A stretch of DNA of 64,000 nucleotides from Opitutales bacterium (lineage in GTDB: Bacteria > Verrucomicrobiota > Verrucomicrobiia > Opitutales > Seribacteraceae). The notes below the pieces were generated by a model, which was given only the letters and a program-made list of their open reading frames with translations, made no database searches and was not told the origin of the DNA. Location: contig JAOFOL010000002.1 in the NCBI GenBank assembly GCA_028042835.1, positions 44,415-108,414 on the forward strand. The letters are read 5' to 3'. Positions 17,871 through 27,118 of the stretch are shown piece by piece; position 1 is the first letter of the stretch, and each line of letters starts with the position of its first letter. Both the position numbers and the translations under genes were made by a program.

Positions 17871-19226
17871 TTACTGATCATCCAATCCGAACTGTTTAAT
17901 TTTATTCCGAAGAGTTCTTACATTCAATCCAAGCTTTTTGGCTGCATGCGTTCGATTTCCATCGCAGGAGTCTAAAACTTTCTCAATGTGCTTTCTTTCA
18001 ACATCTTCCATTAATTCATCAGCCCCAGGAACCTCTGTTGTAACTTTAATAGATAAAGTATTCTGCCTTATACCGAGTAAGTCAGCATTAATCTCACTTC
18101 CTGAATCAGCTAATATTACCGCCCTTTCGACAGCATTCTCTAACTCTCTTACATTACCAGGCCATCCATGAGCAAGAATTGCATTCTTACAATTCTTAGA
18201 AAATTCAATTTTCTCAATTCCATGCCTTCTCGCATGACGAGACAAGAAAGTATCAGCCAACAACAAAATATCTTCTCCCCGCTCACGCAAAGCAGGCACT
18301 GCAATCGGAAATACATTCAATCGATAATACAAATCTTCCCGAAAATTTCCCTTTTCCACTTCTTCCAACAAATTTCTATTGGTAGTGGCTAATACCCTGA
18401 CTTTAACCTCAATGGTTTTATTTCCTCCTACCCTTTCAAATTCTTTTTCCTGCAGTACACGTAAAAGTTTAGCCTGCAAAGAAGGTGCAATCTCACTAAT
18501 TTCATCCAAAAGAATAGTTCCCCCATCCGCCAATTCAAAGCGTCCCTCTCTCCTATCGGTTGCACCAGTAAAAGCACCCTTTTCGTGCCCAAAAAACTCG
18601 CTCTCCATCAAAGTCTCCGAAATCGCGGCACAATTTACCCGGATGTACGGTTGCTTGGAAAGCATACTGTTACGGTACAATTCCCGTGCAACTAATTCCT
18701 TACCAGTACCGTTCTCACCAGTTATCAAAACAGTAGCTTCTGTTTTGGCTACTTTATCAACCAAGGTCTTAAGCCTATCGATCGGCTTACTCTCTCCAAC
18801 AATATCTGAAGAACGAGTATCACTCTCCTCCACATAGTACTTCGTTACTCGCCGCATTTTATCAAATGATGCAACCTTATCGACCACCACTTCAATTTGA
18901 TCAAATGAAAATGGCTTCACCACATAATCAAACGCCCCCATTTGCATACAGGAAACAGCCGACTCGACAGAACCATATCCCGTCATCATTACCACCATCG
19001 GTCCATCTGTTTTCGCCATAATCTCTTCCAGAAGATCAGTACCTTCTCCATCAGGAAGTCGTAAATCCAAAAAGACCAAATCAAATGAATCCCTAGTCAA
19101 AATCTTTCGTGCTCCTTTTAAATCTCCTGTAGATGCAACCGAATACCTTTTGTTCCGCAACTGCGTTTCCAACGCCTTACGTATCATCATCTCATCATCC
19201 ACCACCACTATTTTCTCGATTGCCAC
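17871..19226 (-). CDS. NtrC-family sigma-54-dependent response regulator
   Basis: Receiver domain (about residues 4-120; phospho-acceptor Asp in VFLDLRLPDG, conserved VVKPFS Lys), AAA+ domain with Walker A GENGTGKE, the sigma-54 contact loop GAFTGA, Walker B GGTILLDEI, and a Fis-type C-terminal helix-turn-helix (GNRTHAAKKLGLNVRTLRNK). The likely start is the GTG at 19226 (VAIEKIVVVDDE); the upstream 22 residues to 19292 do not belong to a receiver. No sensor kinase is adjacent. Its targets are unknown. A strong sigma-54 promoter match lies 115 nt beyond its stop, and the polysaccharide locus begins divergently 130 nt from its start. Confidence 0.93.
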   Translation of the reverse strand: MAIEKIVVVDDEMMIRKALETQLRNKRYSVASTGDLKGARKILTRDSFDLVFLDLRLPDGEGTDLLEEIMAKTDGPMVVMMTGYGSVESAVSCMQMGAFDYVVKPFSFDQIEVVVDKVASFDKMRRVTKYYVEESDTRSSDIVGESKPIDRLKTLVDKVAKTEATVLITGENGTGKELVARELYRNSMLSKQPYIRVNCAAISETLMESEFFGHEKGAFTGATDRREGRFELADGGTILLDEISEIAPSLQAKLLRVLQEKEFERVGGNKTIEVKVRVLATTNRNLLEEVEKGNFREDLYYRLNVFPIAVPALRERGEDILLLADTFLSRHARRHGIEKIEFSKNCKNAILAHGWPGNVRELENAVERAVILADSGSEINADLLGIRQNTLSIKVTTEVPGADELMEDVERKHIEKVLDSCDGNRTHAAKKLGLNVRTLRNKIKQFGLDDQ

Positions 19227-19356
19227 GCATAATCCTAAAACTAAATTCGATCGATATGTCGAACAATATTTATGTAAACAAGAAACTGACAACTGCTACC
19301 AAATTAAAAGAGCATTTCGCAATGTACAGTATTTTTATTTAATGTTAATATAAGAT

Positions 19357-20877
19357 ATGATTGATGTTTTATTCGTAACTCCTGGCAATAACCAAAATAT
19401 TTATCAGGGTTTGTCACAAAATTACGCTGCCATAGAACCGCCAACTTGGGCACTCCTCCTCGCAGAAAGTTGCAGGTCAAAAGGTTTTTCAGTTGCACTA
19501 TGCGATATCAATGCAGAAGGATTGAGTAATTCTCAAGTTCTTATTAAAGTACAAGAACTTAGACCTCGTCTAATTTGCTTCGTCGTTTATGGTCAAAATG
19601 TTAATGCAGGGTCTGTAAGTATGAGCGGTGCAATTTTAGTATCTTCCTATTTGAAACACAAAGAACCCACACTTCGAATATCTTTAATTGGTTCACACAT
19701 ACAAGCCCTACCAATACAAACTCTTAAAGAAGAAGAAGTTTTTGATTTTGGTTTTACCAATGAAGGAGTTTACTCACTGCTGAATGTATTAAAACTTGAA
19801 TCAATTGATGAAAGCAGTTTGAAAGAAATCAAAGGACTAGTGCGAAGAGAAAATGGGGAGGTTGTTTTAAACCCTCCAGAAAAAGTTGTCCCAAATGAAA
19901 GGATGGATACTGATCTGCCGGGATACGCATGGGACTTACTTCCTTTTTTTGAGAAACCTCTAGACCTCTATCGGGCACCGATGTGGCATGTTGAATATGA
20001 CGAATCAAAACGATCGCCTTATGCTGCGATTCAAACTTCTTTGGGATGTAGATTTGGTTGCGATTTCTGCATGATTAACCTGATAAATCGAAATGACCAA
20101 GAAGAAGTCGGTGTTGCTGGCAACTACAGTCAAATGAGGCACTGGTCCACTGAATTTATAATCAACGAATTTGATAAGCTCGCAGATCTTGGTGTTTATA
20201 CAATAAAAATTACTGACGAATTATTTTTGTTTCACAAGAAATACTATGAACCCCTTTGCGACAAACTAAGCAAACGTTCATATTCTGAAAAATTAACAAT
20301 GTGGGCTTATTCTAGAGTAGATACTGTTCGAAATACTAAGCTTCTAAAATTAGTTAGATCTGCTGGCATCAAATGGTTGGCCCTTGGCATTGAAAGTGGA
20401 GACAAGAAAGTAAGACTTGAAGTTTCAAAGGGAAAATTTGAAGAGGTTGACATTGAAAGAGTTGTTGAGCAGATACATAAAGCCGATATTCATGTTATGG
20501 CTAATTACATATTTGGGTTACCAGGTGACACTACAGAGTCTATGCAGAAAACTTTGGATTTGAGCATCAACTTGTGTACTTTGGGTTGGAATGCGTATGC
20601 TGCAATGGCTTTGCCCGGAAGCAAGTTATACAGAGATGCTCTATTAAATGGTATTGATCTACCAAAAAGTTACGAGGAGTTTTCGTTTTATGGTAAAAAT
20701 ACTAAAAATTTGCCTACTGAATCCTGTTCGGCAAAAGAAATCATTTCTTTTAGAGACCAAGCATTTATTGAATACCACTCAAACAAAGATTTCCTAAAAT
20801 TCGTAGAGAAAAAGGTTGGAATCGATAGAGTAAATGCAATAAACGAAATGCTTAAAGTAAAGCTTGTTAGAAAATAA
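19357..20877 (+). CDS. B12-binding-type radical SAM protein
   Basis: About 150 N-terminal residues have the Rossmann-like fold of the cobalamin-binding domain (FVTPGNN..., IEPPTWALLLAES, LIGSHIQALP), without an obvious DxHxxG motif. The radical SAM core has C231-x3-C235-x2-C238 (CRFGCDFC), then a GIESGDKKV and an FGLPGDT motif. The architecture matches the BchE/PhpK-type class, which performs C- or P-methylations, cyclisations and other radical chemistry. It is the first gene of the polysaccharide locus and precedes the split thiamine-diphosphate enzyme by 19 nt. The substrate cannot be deduced. Confidence 0.8.
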   Translation: MIDVLFVTPGNNQNIYQGLSQNYAAIEPPTWALLLAESCRSKGFSVALCDINAEGLSNSQVLIKVQELRPRLICFVVYGQNVNAGSVSMSGAILVSSYLKHKEPTLRISLIGSHIQALPIQTLKEEEVFDFGFTNEGVYSLLNVLKLESIDESSLKEIKGLVRRENGEVVLNPPEKVVPNERMDTDLPGYAWDLLPFFEKPLDLYRAPMWHVEYDESKRSPYAAIQTSLGCRFGCDFCMINLINRNDQEEVGVAGNYSQMRHWSTEFIINEFDKLADLGVYTIKITDELFLFHKKYYEPLCDKLSKRSYSEKLTMWAYSRVDTVRNTKLLKLVRSAGIKWLALGIESGDKKVRLEVSKGKFEEVDIERVVEQIHKADIHVMANYIFGLPGDTTESMQKTLDLSINLCTLGWNAYAAMALPGSKLYRDALLNGIDLPKSYEEFSFYGKNTKNLPTESCSAKEIISFRDQAFIEYHSNKDFLKFVEKKVGIDRVNAINEMLKVKLVRK

Positions 20878-20896
20878 TTAACTCCATACAGCAATC

Positions 20897-21514
20897 GTGA
20901 ATAACCTACCAAATCTAACACCAGATGACCTTATTTCTTTTGAAGAAAAGGTCGCTGAAACATTTAACTCTGGCATTATCAAAGCACCTGTCCACTTGTA
21001 TCATGGTAATGAGCATCAAATGATTGATGTCTTCTCCGAGATAAATCACGAAGATTGGGTTCTTTGTTCATGGAGAAGTCATTATCAGTGTTTGCTCAAG
21101 GGTGTGCCTCAACAGGAAGTCATGGATGAAATTTTAAAAGGGCGTTCAATCTCCTTATGTTTCCCTGAATACCGAATTTTGTCGAGTGCCATTGTAACTG
21201 GAGTCCTCCCAATTGCAGTAGGTATTGCAATGTCAATTAAAAGGGAAAATGGAACAAACAAGGTGCATGTATTTCTGGGCGAGATGACTTCAGAAACTGG
21301 ACTTGCCCATGAATGCATTAAATATTCCACCAACCATGACTTACCTATTCGTTTCGTGATTGAAGATAATGGGAAATCAGTATGCTCTGATACACGTGAG
21401 GTGTGGAATACCAACGCATTAACCTACGAAAATTCAACAGCTGACAACATTTATTATTACAAATACGATACAAAATACCCTCACGCTGGAGCAGGCAAAA
21501 GGGTTCAATTTTAG
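20897..21514 (+). CDS. thiamine-diphosphate enzyme, PP (alpha) subunit, minimal form
   Basis: Related to the alpha subunit of pyruvate-dehydrogenase-type E1 and to transketolase PP domains. The region VHVFLGEMTSETGLAHEC, followed by LPIRFVIEDNG, corresponds to the diphosphate/Mg2+ motif GDG...N, with Glu in place of the first Asp. It starts at GTG (20897). At 205 residues it is far shorter than E1-alpha (about 320-370) and contains only the cofactor domain. With the next gene it would form a two-subunit enzyme. There is no E2 lipoyl protein nearby, so oxidative acyl transfer is unlikely; decarboxylation or ketol transfer is more likely. Confidence 0.75.
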   Translation: MNNLPNLTPDDLISFEEKVAETFNSGIIKAPVHLYHGNEHQMIDVFSEINHEDWVLCSWRSHYQCLLKGVPQQEVMDEILKGRSISLCFPEYRILSSAIVTGVLPIAVGIAMSIKRENGTNKVHVFLGEMTSETGLAHECIKYSTNHDLPIRFVIEDNGKSVCSDTREVWNTNALTYENSTADNIYYYKYDTKYPHAGAGKRVQF

Positions 21515-21519
21515 TTAAA

Positions 21520-22056
21520 ATGAGCTATTTTGAAGAATTAAAAAAATCCATGGAGTTTTTGGGAGAAAACAAAAAAGTTCTTTTCCTAGGGCAAGCGGTA
21601 TCTGTGCCTGGTACTGCGATGTCAAATACTCTCAAAGATATTAATCCATCCCAAAAAGTAGAAATGCCTGTATCTGAAGAAATGCAAATGGGTATTACCA
21701 ATGGTTTGGCTTTAAACGGTTTGATACCTGTTAGTATATTTCCTCGATGGAACTTTTTACTCTTAGCAATTAATCAGTTAGTCAATCATCTTGACAAAAT
21801 TACAGAAATTTCATCAGGCGGCTTCACCCCAAAAGTGATTATTAGAACTGGAATAGGCTCAGAAAGGCCTCTTCATCCCCAATGTCAGCATGTTGGAGAC
21901 TTTTCTGAATCGGTCCAAGGAATGTGCAAGAATGTTGAAGTAATAAAGTTAATAGAACCCCAGGAAATATTTCCCGCCTATAAAAAAGCCCTAGAAAGAG
22001 ATGATGGAAAGTCTTCCATCCTTGTAGAGTATGGGGATTACTATAACGAAAAATAA
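21520..22056 (+). CDS. thiamine-diphosphate enzyme, PYR (beta) subunit, minimal form
   Basis: Equivalent to the pyrimidine-binding domain of E1-beta/transketolase. VEMPVSEEMQMGITNGLAL holds the conserved Glu that activates the cofactor, followed by PVSIFPRWNFLLLAINQLV. At 178 residues it lacks the C-terminal transketolase_C domain of E1-beta. It begins 5 nt after the alpha gene. The pairing of separate PP and PYR domains resembles sulfopyruvate decarboxylase ComDE in layout only; the sequence is closer to E1. The product is probably a sugar or sugar-derived metabolite for the locus. Confidence 0.75.
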   Translation: MSYFEELKKSMEFLGENKKVLFLGQAVSVPGTAMSNTLKDINPSQKVEMPVSEEMQMGITNGLALNGLIPVSIFPRWNFLLLAINQLVNHLDKITEISSGGFTPKVIIRTGIGSERPLHPQCQHVGDFSESVQGMCKNVEVIKLIEPQEIFPAYKKALERDDGKSSILVEYGDYYNEK

Positions 22057-22090
22057 TTTCTTCTGATTAAAAAAACTAACAAATTCCGTC

Positions 22091-23203
22091 ATTAAAATTA
22101 ATGGTAAAAATTGGAGAACTATTTGGCCAACCAAAGAAGCTAAATCTGTTCAAATAATTGACCAAAATAAGTTGCCTTACTCTTTGGAGACAGTGCTGCT
22201 TTCAGAAGTTAATCATTTTGCAAACGCCATTGAGAAAATGCTTGTCAGAGGAGCAGGTTTAATTGGTTCAACCGCTGCATGGGGAATGTATGTTTCTACA
22301 CTTCATCAATCTGAAGCAAATGACATAGACTGGCGAAAAAAAATCAAAGCAGATGCTACAAAACTTATTAAAACCCGCCCCACCGCAGTTAACTTAAAAT
22401 GGGCTGTAGACCAACAGCTGAAAGCTATCAATGACTGTGCTTCTTTGCCTGAAGCACTTGAAACTAGCTTTCAAATCGCAACAAAAATTTGGAATGAGGA
22501 TGCACAGATGTGCAAGGACCTTGGTGTTCACGGTCTTGAACTGATAGACAAAATTAGTCGTAAGAAAAATGGTAAAACCGTAAATATCTTGACCCACTGT
22601 AATGCCGGTTGGCTTGCATTTGTGGATCACGGTTCAGCAACATCTCCAATATATGCTGCATTTGATCAAGGAATTGACATCCATGTCTGGGTAGATGAAA
22701 CAAGACCTAGAAATCAGGGATCAAGGCTTACTGCTTGGGAACTCGGCGAACATGGCGTTCCTCACACTATTGTAGTCGATAATGCTGGAGGACATCTAAT
22801 GCAGCATGAGTTAGTTGATCTTGTTCTTGTTGGCAGCGACCGTACAACTGGAGATGGAGATGTCTGTAATAAAATTGGCACATACCTCAAAGCTCTTTCG
22901 GCAAAAGATAACAATATTCCCTTCTATGCGGCGATGCCTTCTTCTACCATAGATTGGAGTCGTGAAGATGGAAAATCTACACCAATCGAAATTAGGGAAT
23001 CTGATGAAATCAAGTATATGGAAGGTCTAGATCAAGATAATAACTTAACATCGGTTTTATTAACTCCAGCTTCATCTAATGCGTCGAATTTCGCCTTTGA
23101 TGTTACCCCGGCTCGTTTAGTTACTGGCATAATAACTGAACGCGGTATTTCAAAAGCAAATCGTCAAGCACTCCTTTCTCTTTATCCGGAATTTTCCGCC
23201 TAA
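22091..23203 (+). CDS. MtnA-like sugar-1-phosphate isomerase
   Basis: Homologue of 5-methylthioribose-1-phosphate isomerase (aldose-1-P to ketose-1-P). Full family signature: INGKNWRTIWP at the N-terminus, VRGAGLIGSTAAWGMY, LTHCNAGWLA (catalytic Cys, residue 170) and VGSDRTTGDGDVCNKIGTY (catalytic Asp, residue 250). The conserved N-terminus begins only if translation starts at the ATT at 22091 (I-K-I-N-G-K against the family M-K-V-N-G-K). No ATG, GTG or TTG exists in frame between the stop at 22064 and the TTG at 22172, which is too far downstream. The context (TPP enzyme, class II aldolase) argues for a sugar-phosphate pathway rather than methionine salvage; no mtnK or other salvage gene is nearby. 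Confidence 0.8.
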   Translation: MKINGKNWRTIWPTKEAKSVQIIDQNKLPYSLETVLLSEVNHFANAIEKMLVRGAGLIGSTAAWGMYVSTLHQSEANDIDWRKKIKADATKLIKTRPTAVNLKWAVDQQLKAINDCASLPEALETSFQIATKIWNEDAQMCKDLGVHGLELIDKISRKKNGKTVNILTHCNAGWLAFVDHGSATSPIYAAFDQGIDIHVWVDETRPRNQGSRLTAWELGEHGVPHTIVVDNAGGHLMQHELVDLVLVGSDRTTGDGDVCNKIGTYLKALSAKDNNIPFYAAMPSSTIDWSREDGKSTPIEIRESDEIKYMEGLDQDNNLTSVLLTPASSNASNFAFDVTPARLVTGIITERGISKANRQALLSLYPEFSA

Positions 23204-23206
23204 GTT

Positions 23207-25177
23207 ATGAAGTCGAAATGGGACACAAAAATTGCTGAAAAAATTAAACATCCTTTGGACCTAAGAGTTTATTCCTCTAGGTTACTAGGTTCCGATCCTA
23301 CTTTGGTTCTTCATGGTGGAGGAAATACCTCCGTTAAATTTATTGAAAAAGATCCATGGAGTAAACCTATCGAACTTGCATACATTAAAGGCAGTGGGTG
23401 GGACTTGGGAAACATCGAACGGGCAGGTTTCTCACCAGTAAAACTAGCTGAACTTTGCAAAATGTTGGAATTTGAAGATTTGAGTGACTCAAAAATGGTC
23501 AAACTACTCAGAGCTTCAATGACGGACCCCTATGCACCTACCCCCTCCGTTGAAGCTATTCTTCACGGATTAATTCCTTTTCGATTCGTGGATCATACTC
23601 ACGCGGATGCTGTGGTCACTATTACCAATACGCAGAAAGGTTTACAATTCATCAAAGAAATTTATGGAGATGAAATAATTATTATTCCCTATGTGATGCC
23701 CGGTTTCATTCTGGCAAAAGAAATTGCCAACCTGACCAGGGAATTGGATTGGCATTCGATCAAGGGAATGATTCTAATGAATCATGGTGTTTTTACCTTC
23801 TCTGATGATGCGAAGACATCTTACGAAAACATGATTCAGCTAGTTTCCAAAGCGGAAGCTTTTTTAAAGAAAAAAAAGGCTTTCAATGTCAAAAGCACTC
23901 AAAAAACTCCTATCGTTGAACCAATCGGTATTGCCAAGATCCGTAAGACAGTCTCAGAAAAAGCAGGATTCCCTATGCTTGCTCGCCTTAAGTCAGATTC
24001 AATAAGTAATATCTTCGCTAAAGGAAAAAAATTAAATTCCTACTCACAGCAGGGACCACTTACTCCTGACCATGTCATCCGTACAAAGAGAATTCCCGCT
24101 ATAATCGAGGATTTTGTACCCAAGGGAATCGATCAATTCTCTAATTCATACATCACCTATTTTAAAAAGCATGCAAGCAAAGGTCTAAATTGCTTGGACT
24201 CGGCTCCCAGATGGGCAGTGCTGAAACATACAGGTGTTTTATCTTTTGGTAAATCAGTGAAGGAAGTTTCGATTATTGATGACATAAGCAAACATACGAT
24301 GCAATCAATTCTAAGAGCCGAAAAACTTGGGGGTTGGAAGGCTCTATCTGAGAAAGATATTTTTGAGATGGAATATTGGGAACTCGAGCAGGCAAAGCTT
24401 ATAACTCAAAAAATATCTCCAGTATTTCAAGGTAAAGTAGCCTTGGTCACCGGAGCTGCCTCAGGGATTGGAAAGGCTTGCGTTGAAAAACTGGTTTCAC
24501 AAGGAGCAGTAGTCTCTGCAATCGATATTAGTCGCGATATCAAAACCTGTTTCTCTTCACATTCGGTGCTTGGTATTCATTGCGATATTACAAATCAACA
24601 AAAAGTTAAGCAAGCAGTCGAAAGAACAGTTCTTGAATTTGGAGGGCTTGACCTATTGATAAGTAATGCAGGGAGTTTTCCACGGAGCTTGTCGATTAAA
24701 GATATGAATTCTGACATTTGGAACCACTCTCTGAATTGTAATCTAACCAGTCATCAGAATCTGCTTTCTCTTACGATTCCTTATTTAGAGGAGGGATTGG
24801 AACCTGCGGTTGTTTTGGTTGGCTCTAAAAATGTGCCTGCTCCGGGACCAGGTGCATCGGCTTACTCCTGTGCGAAAGCGGCCTTGACCCAACTCGGCCG
24901 AGTCGCAGCCTTGGAACTTGGTTCGTTAGGAATAAGGATAAATACGGTACATCCAAATGCCGTTTACGACACAAACTTATGGAATCAAGATATTCTCAAA
25001 AAACGAGCTGAGATCTATGGATTATCCATTAAATCCTACAAGAAGAATAATGTACTAAATACCGAAATAACCTCAGATGATGTGGCCGAATTAGTTTGCA
25101 CCATACTAGGAAAGCCTTTTTCCAAAACGACTGGTTCACAGGTTCCGATCGATGGTGGTAATGAGAGAATAATCTAA
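23207..25177 (+). CDS. class II aldolase / short-chain dehydrogenase fusion
   Basis: Residues about 1-385 form a class II (zinc) aldolase domain: [22 protein letters not shown] (metal His pair) and MNHGVFTF (third His). Residues about 405-656 form an SDR with [18 protein letters not shown], the catalytic Y-x3-K in AYSCAKAAL, and a [11 protein letters not shown] end. The same fusion occurs in rhamnulose-1-phosphate aldolase/lactaldehyde dehydrogenase proteins. It lies 3 nt after the MtnA-like gene. Together they could convert a 1-phosphorylated aldose to a ketose-1-phosphate and cleave or form a C-C bond to dihydroxyacetone phosphate plus an aldehyde. The direction and substrate are unknown. 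Confidence 0.85.
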   Translation: MKSKWDTKIAEKIKHPLDLRVYSSRLLGSDPTLVLHGGGNTSVKFIEKDPWSKPIELAYIKGSGWDLGNIERAGFSPVKLAELCKMLEFEDLSDSKMVKLLRASMTDPYAPTPSVEAILHGLIPFRFVDHTHADAVVTITNTQKGLQFIKEIYGDEIIIIPYVMPGFILAKEIANLTRELDWHSIKGMILMNHGVFTFSDDAKTSYENMIQLVSKAEAFLKKKKAFNVKSTQKTPIVEPIGIAKIRKTVSEKAGFPMLARLKSDSISNIFAKGKKLNSYSQQGPLTPDHVIRTKRIPAIIEDFVPKGIDQFSNSYITYFKKHASKGLNCLDSAPRWAVLKHTGVLSFGKSVKEVSIIDDISKHTMQSILRAEKLGGWKALSEKDIFEMEYWELEQAKLITQKISPVFQGKVALVTGAASGIGKACVEKLVSQGAVVSAIDISRDIKTCFSSHSVLGIHCDITNQQKVKQAVERTVLEFGGLDLLISNAGSFPRSLSIKDMNSDIWNHSLNCNLTSHQNLLSLTIPYLEEGLEPAVVLVGSKNVPAPGPGASAYSCAKAALTQLGRVAALELGSLGIRINTVHPNAVYDTNLWNQDILKKRAEIYGLSIKSYKKNNVLNTEITSDDVAELVCTILGKPFSKTTGSQVPIDGGNERII

Positions 25178-25191
25178 AGAGTTTACCAGCA

Positions 25192-26139
25192 ATGACATTA
25201 GTGGGTAAAAAAGTATGGGTTGCAGGGCATAATGGTATGGTAGGGTCTGCTCTTGTAAGAGCTTTAAGCAAAATAGATTGTGAACTCTGCTATGAAGATA
25301 AGCTAAACTTAGACCTTACTGAGCAAAAACAAGTGCGTGAGTTTCTTCATGCAGAAAATCCTGATTATGTAATAGTAGCTGCGGCAAAAGTCGGAGGGAT
25401 ACATGCAAATAATACCTATCCAGCAGAATTTTGTAGGAATAACTTAATGATTGCTTCTAATATTATACACGAATCTTACCAACAAAATGTCCAAAGATTA
25501 CTTTTCCTCGGTAGTTCTTGTATTTATCCAAGATTAGCTGAACAACCTATGACGGAAGAATCCCTTTTAAGCGGCCCCTTGGAGCCAACTAATGAGGCAT
25601 ATGCTATCGCAAAAATAGTTGGTCTGAAACTCTGCCAATTTTATCGTAAACAATTTGGAGCCCTTTTTCACTCTGCTATGCCGACCAACTTATATGGTCC
25701 GAGAGATAACTATCAATTAGAAAACTCTCATGTGCTTCCGGCTTTAATTCGTAGATTTCACGAAGCAGTTGCGGATAACCTTCCTCATGTAACGATCTGG
25801 GGGACTGGAAAATCTTTACGAGAATTTCTTCATGTTGATGATCTCGCTAAAGGATGTCTCGAATTATTAACTCTAGAAAACCCACCCGATTGGATTAATA
25901 TTGGTTCAGGTCAAGAAATATCAATTGCTAGATTAGCCTATTTGATAGCAGAAATTGTCGGCTTCGAAGGTAAGGTCATCTTTGATACAGATAAACCTGA
26001 TGGATCTCCTAGAAAATTTGTAGACAACTCTTTATACAATAAAATCCTTTCGCCAATTAACTACAGTCTAAAAGAGGGTATCAGCATGACATATAAACAT
26101 TTTAAAGCTGAATTAAAATCAGGTTCACTTCGTGAATGA
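25192..26139 (+). CDS. GDP-L-fucose synthase/GDP-colitose synthase-like 3,5-epimerase-reductase
   Basis: Extended SDR of the Fcl (WcaG)/ColC family: [20 protein letters not shown], the active-site Y-x3-K in NEAYAIAKI, and the [12 protein letters not shown] signature. The enzyme epimerises and reduces a GDP-4-keto-6-deoxy sugar. No GDP-mannose 4,6-dehydratase gene is in the window, so its substrate must be made elsewhere. A ColD-like 3-dehydratase three genes downstream makes a colitose-like 3,6-dideoxy product possible; heptose genes next to it make a GDP-6-deoxy-heptose product (as with C. jejuni Cj1428) equally possible. Confidence 0.85.
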   Translation: MTLVGKKVWVAGHNGMVGSALVRALSKIDCELCYEDKLNLDLTEQKQVREFLHAENPDYVIVAAAKVGGIHANNTYPAEFCRNNLMIASNIIHESYQQNVQRLLFLGSSCIYPRLAEQPMTEESLLSGPLEPTNEAYAIAKIVGLKLCQFYRKQFGALFHSAMPTNLYGPRDNYQLENSHVLPALIRRFHEAVADNLPHVTIWGTGKSLREFLHVDDLAKGCLELLTLENPPDWINIGSGQEISIARLAYLIAEIVGFEGKVIFDTDKPDGSPRKFVDNSLYNKILSPINYSLKEGISMTYKHFKAELKSGSLRE

Positions 26140-26159
26140 TTTATGTATAAGATAATAAT

Positions 26160-27092
26160 ATGAAAATTTTAATTACCGGAGGTGCTGGTTACCTTGGATC
26201 AATTATCGTACCAAAGCTACTAAATTCAGGCCATCAAGTTACGGTTTTGGACAACCTCATGTTCCGTCAAGCAACTCTTTCCGACTGCTGCATAGATGAT
26301 GGTTTCAATTTTATTCATGGTGACTGCAGAAGCGAATCAGTCATGTCTCAACTGATGCCCAAGCATGACCTAATTATTCCTTTGGCTGCACTTGTAGGGG
26401 CACCTTTATGCGATCGAGATGTACTCGGAGCGACTTCAATTAATTCTGATTCTGTAAGCCTAATATGTAAGCTTGCGAGCAAATCACAACGAATCATTAT
26501 GCCAGTCACTAACAGTGGATATGGTATCGGTGAAGCAGGAAAGTTTTGTACAGAAGAAACCCCACTTCGCCCTATTTCTCTTTATGGTAAAACTAAAGTT
26601 GATGCGGAGAAGGCTGTATTAGACTTTGGAAATTGCATTACCTTTCGCCTTGCAACAGTATTTGGAATGTCTCCCCGAATGAGAATTGACCTACTTGTAA
26701 ATGACTTCGTTTACAGGGCTGTTAACGACAAAGCACTTGTGATTTTCCAAGGTCACTTCAAAAGAAATTTTGTCCATGTGAGAGACGTAGCAGATGCCTT
26801 TGTCTTTGGGATTGAAAATTTTGACACAATGAAAGGTCAACCATTTAACCTTGGACTAAATAATGCCAATTTATCAAAGCTGGAACTTTGCGAAGAAATT
26901 AAAAAAGAGATACCAAACTTCGTTTTTATTGAAGCTCCCATTGGAGAGGATATTGATAAAAGAGATTATATTGTCTCAAACGATCGATTGAAATCTGCGG
27001 GTTTTGAAGCTAGTTATTCGCTGCAAACTGGAATTCGTGAATTAATCAAAGGATACTCTATTTTTAACAACCGTATTTACGGAAATGTTTAG
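26160..27092 (+). CDS. NAD-dependent nucleotide-sugar epimerase/dehydrogenase
   Basis: Extended SDR with the N-terminal LITGGAGYLGSII nucleotide motif, a PVTNSGYG segment (catalytic Ser/Thr region), the SLYGKTK catalytic Tyr-Lys, and a FVHVRDVADAF motif. 310 residues. It begins 20 nt after the Fcl-like gene and is followed by a heptose kinase homologue. In C. jejuni the comparable position is held by Cj1427, a GDP-heptose 4-dehydrogenase; I cannot decide between that role and a 4-epimerase from the sequence alone. Confidence 0.75.
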   Translation: MKILITGGAGYLGSIIVPKLLNSGHQVTVLDNLMFRQATLSDCCIDDGFNFIHGDCRSESVMSQLMPKHDLIIPLAALVGAPLCDRDVLGATSINSDSVSLICKLASKSQRIIMPVTNSGYGIGEAGKFCTEETPLRPISLYGKTKVDAEKAVLDFGNCITFRLATVFGMSPRMRIDLLVNDFVYRAVNDKALVIFQGHFKRNFVHVRDVADAFVFGIENFDTMKGQPFNLGLNNANLSKLELCEEIKKEIPNFVFIEAPIGEDIDKRDYIVSNDRLKSAGFEASYSLQTGIRELIKGYSIFNNRIYGNV

Positions 27093-27118
27093 CTCCGATA
27101 CTAAAATCTTTTGAAACG

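Noticed and set aside
19323..19351. Possible promoter TGTACA-N17-TAATAT before the polysaccharide locus
   Set aside because: The -10 lies only 5 nt before the ATG and the region is AT-rich; support is too weak.
22091..23203. Methionine-salvage role for the MtnA-like gene
   Set aside because: No mtnK, mtnB, mtnC, mtnD or MTA phosphorylase gene nearby; the context is a carbohydrate locus. Not excluded formally.
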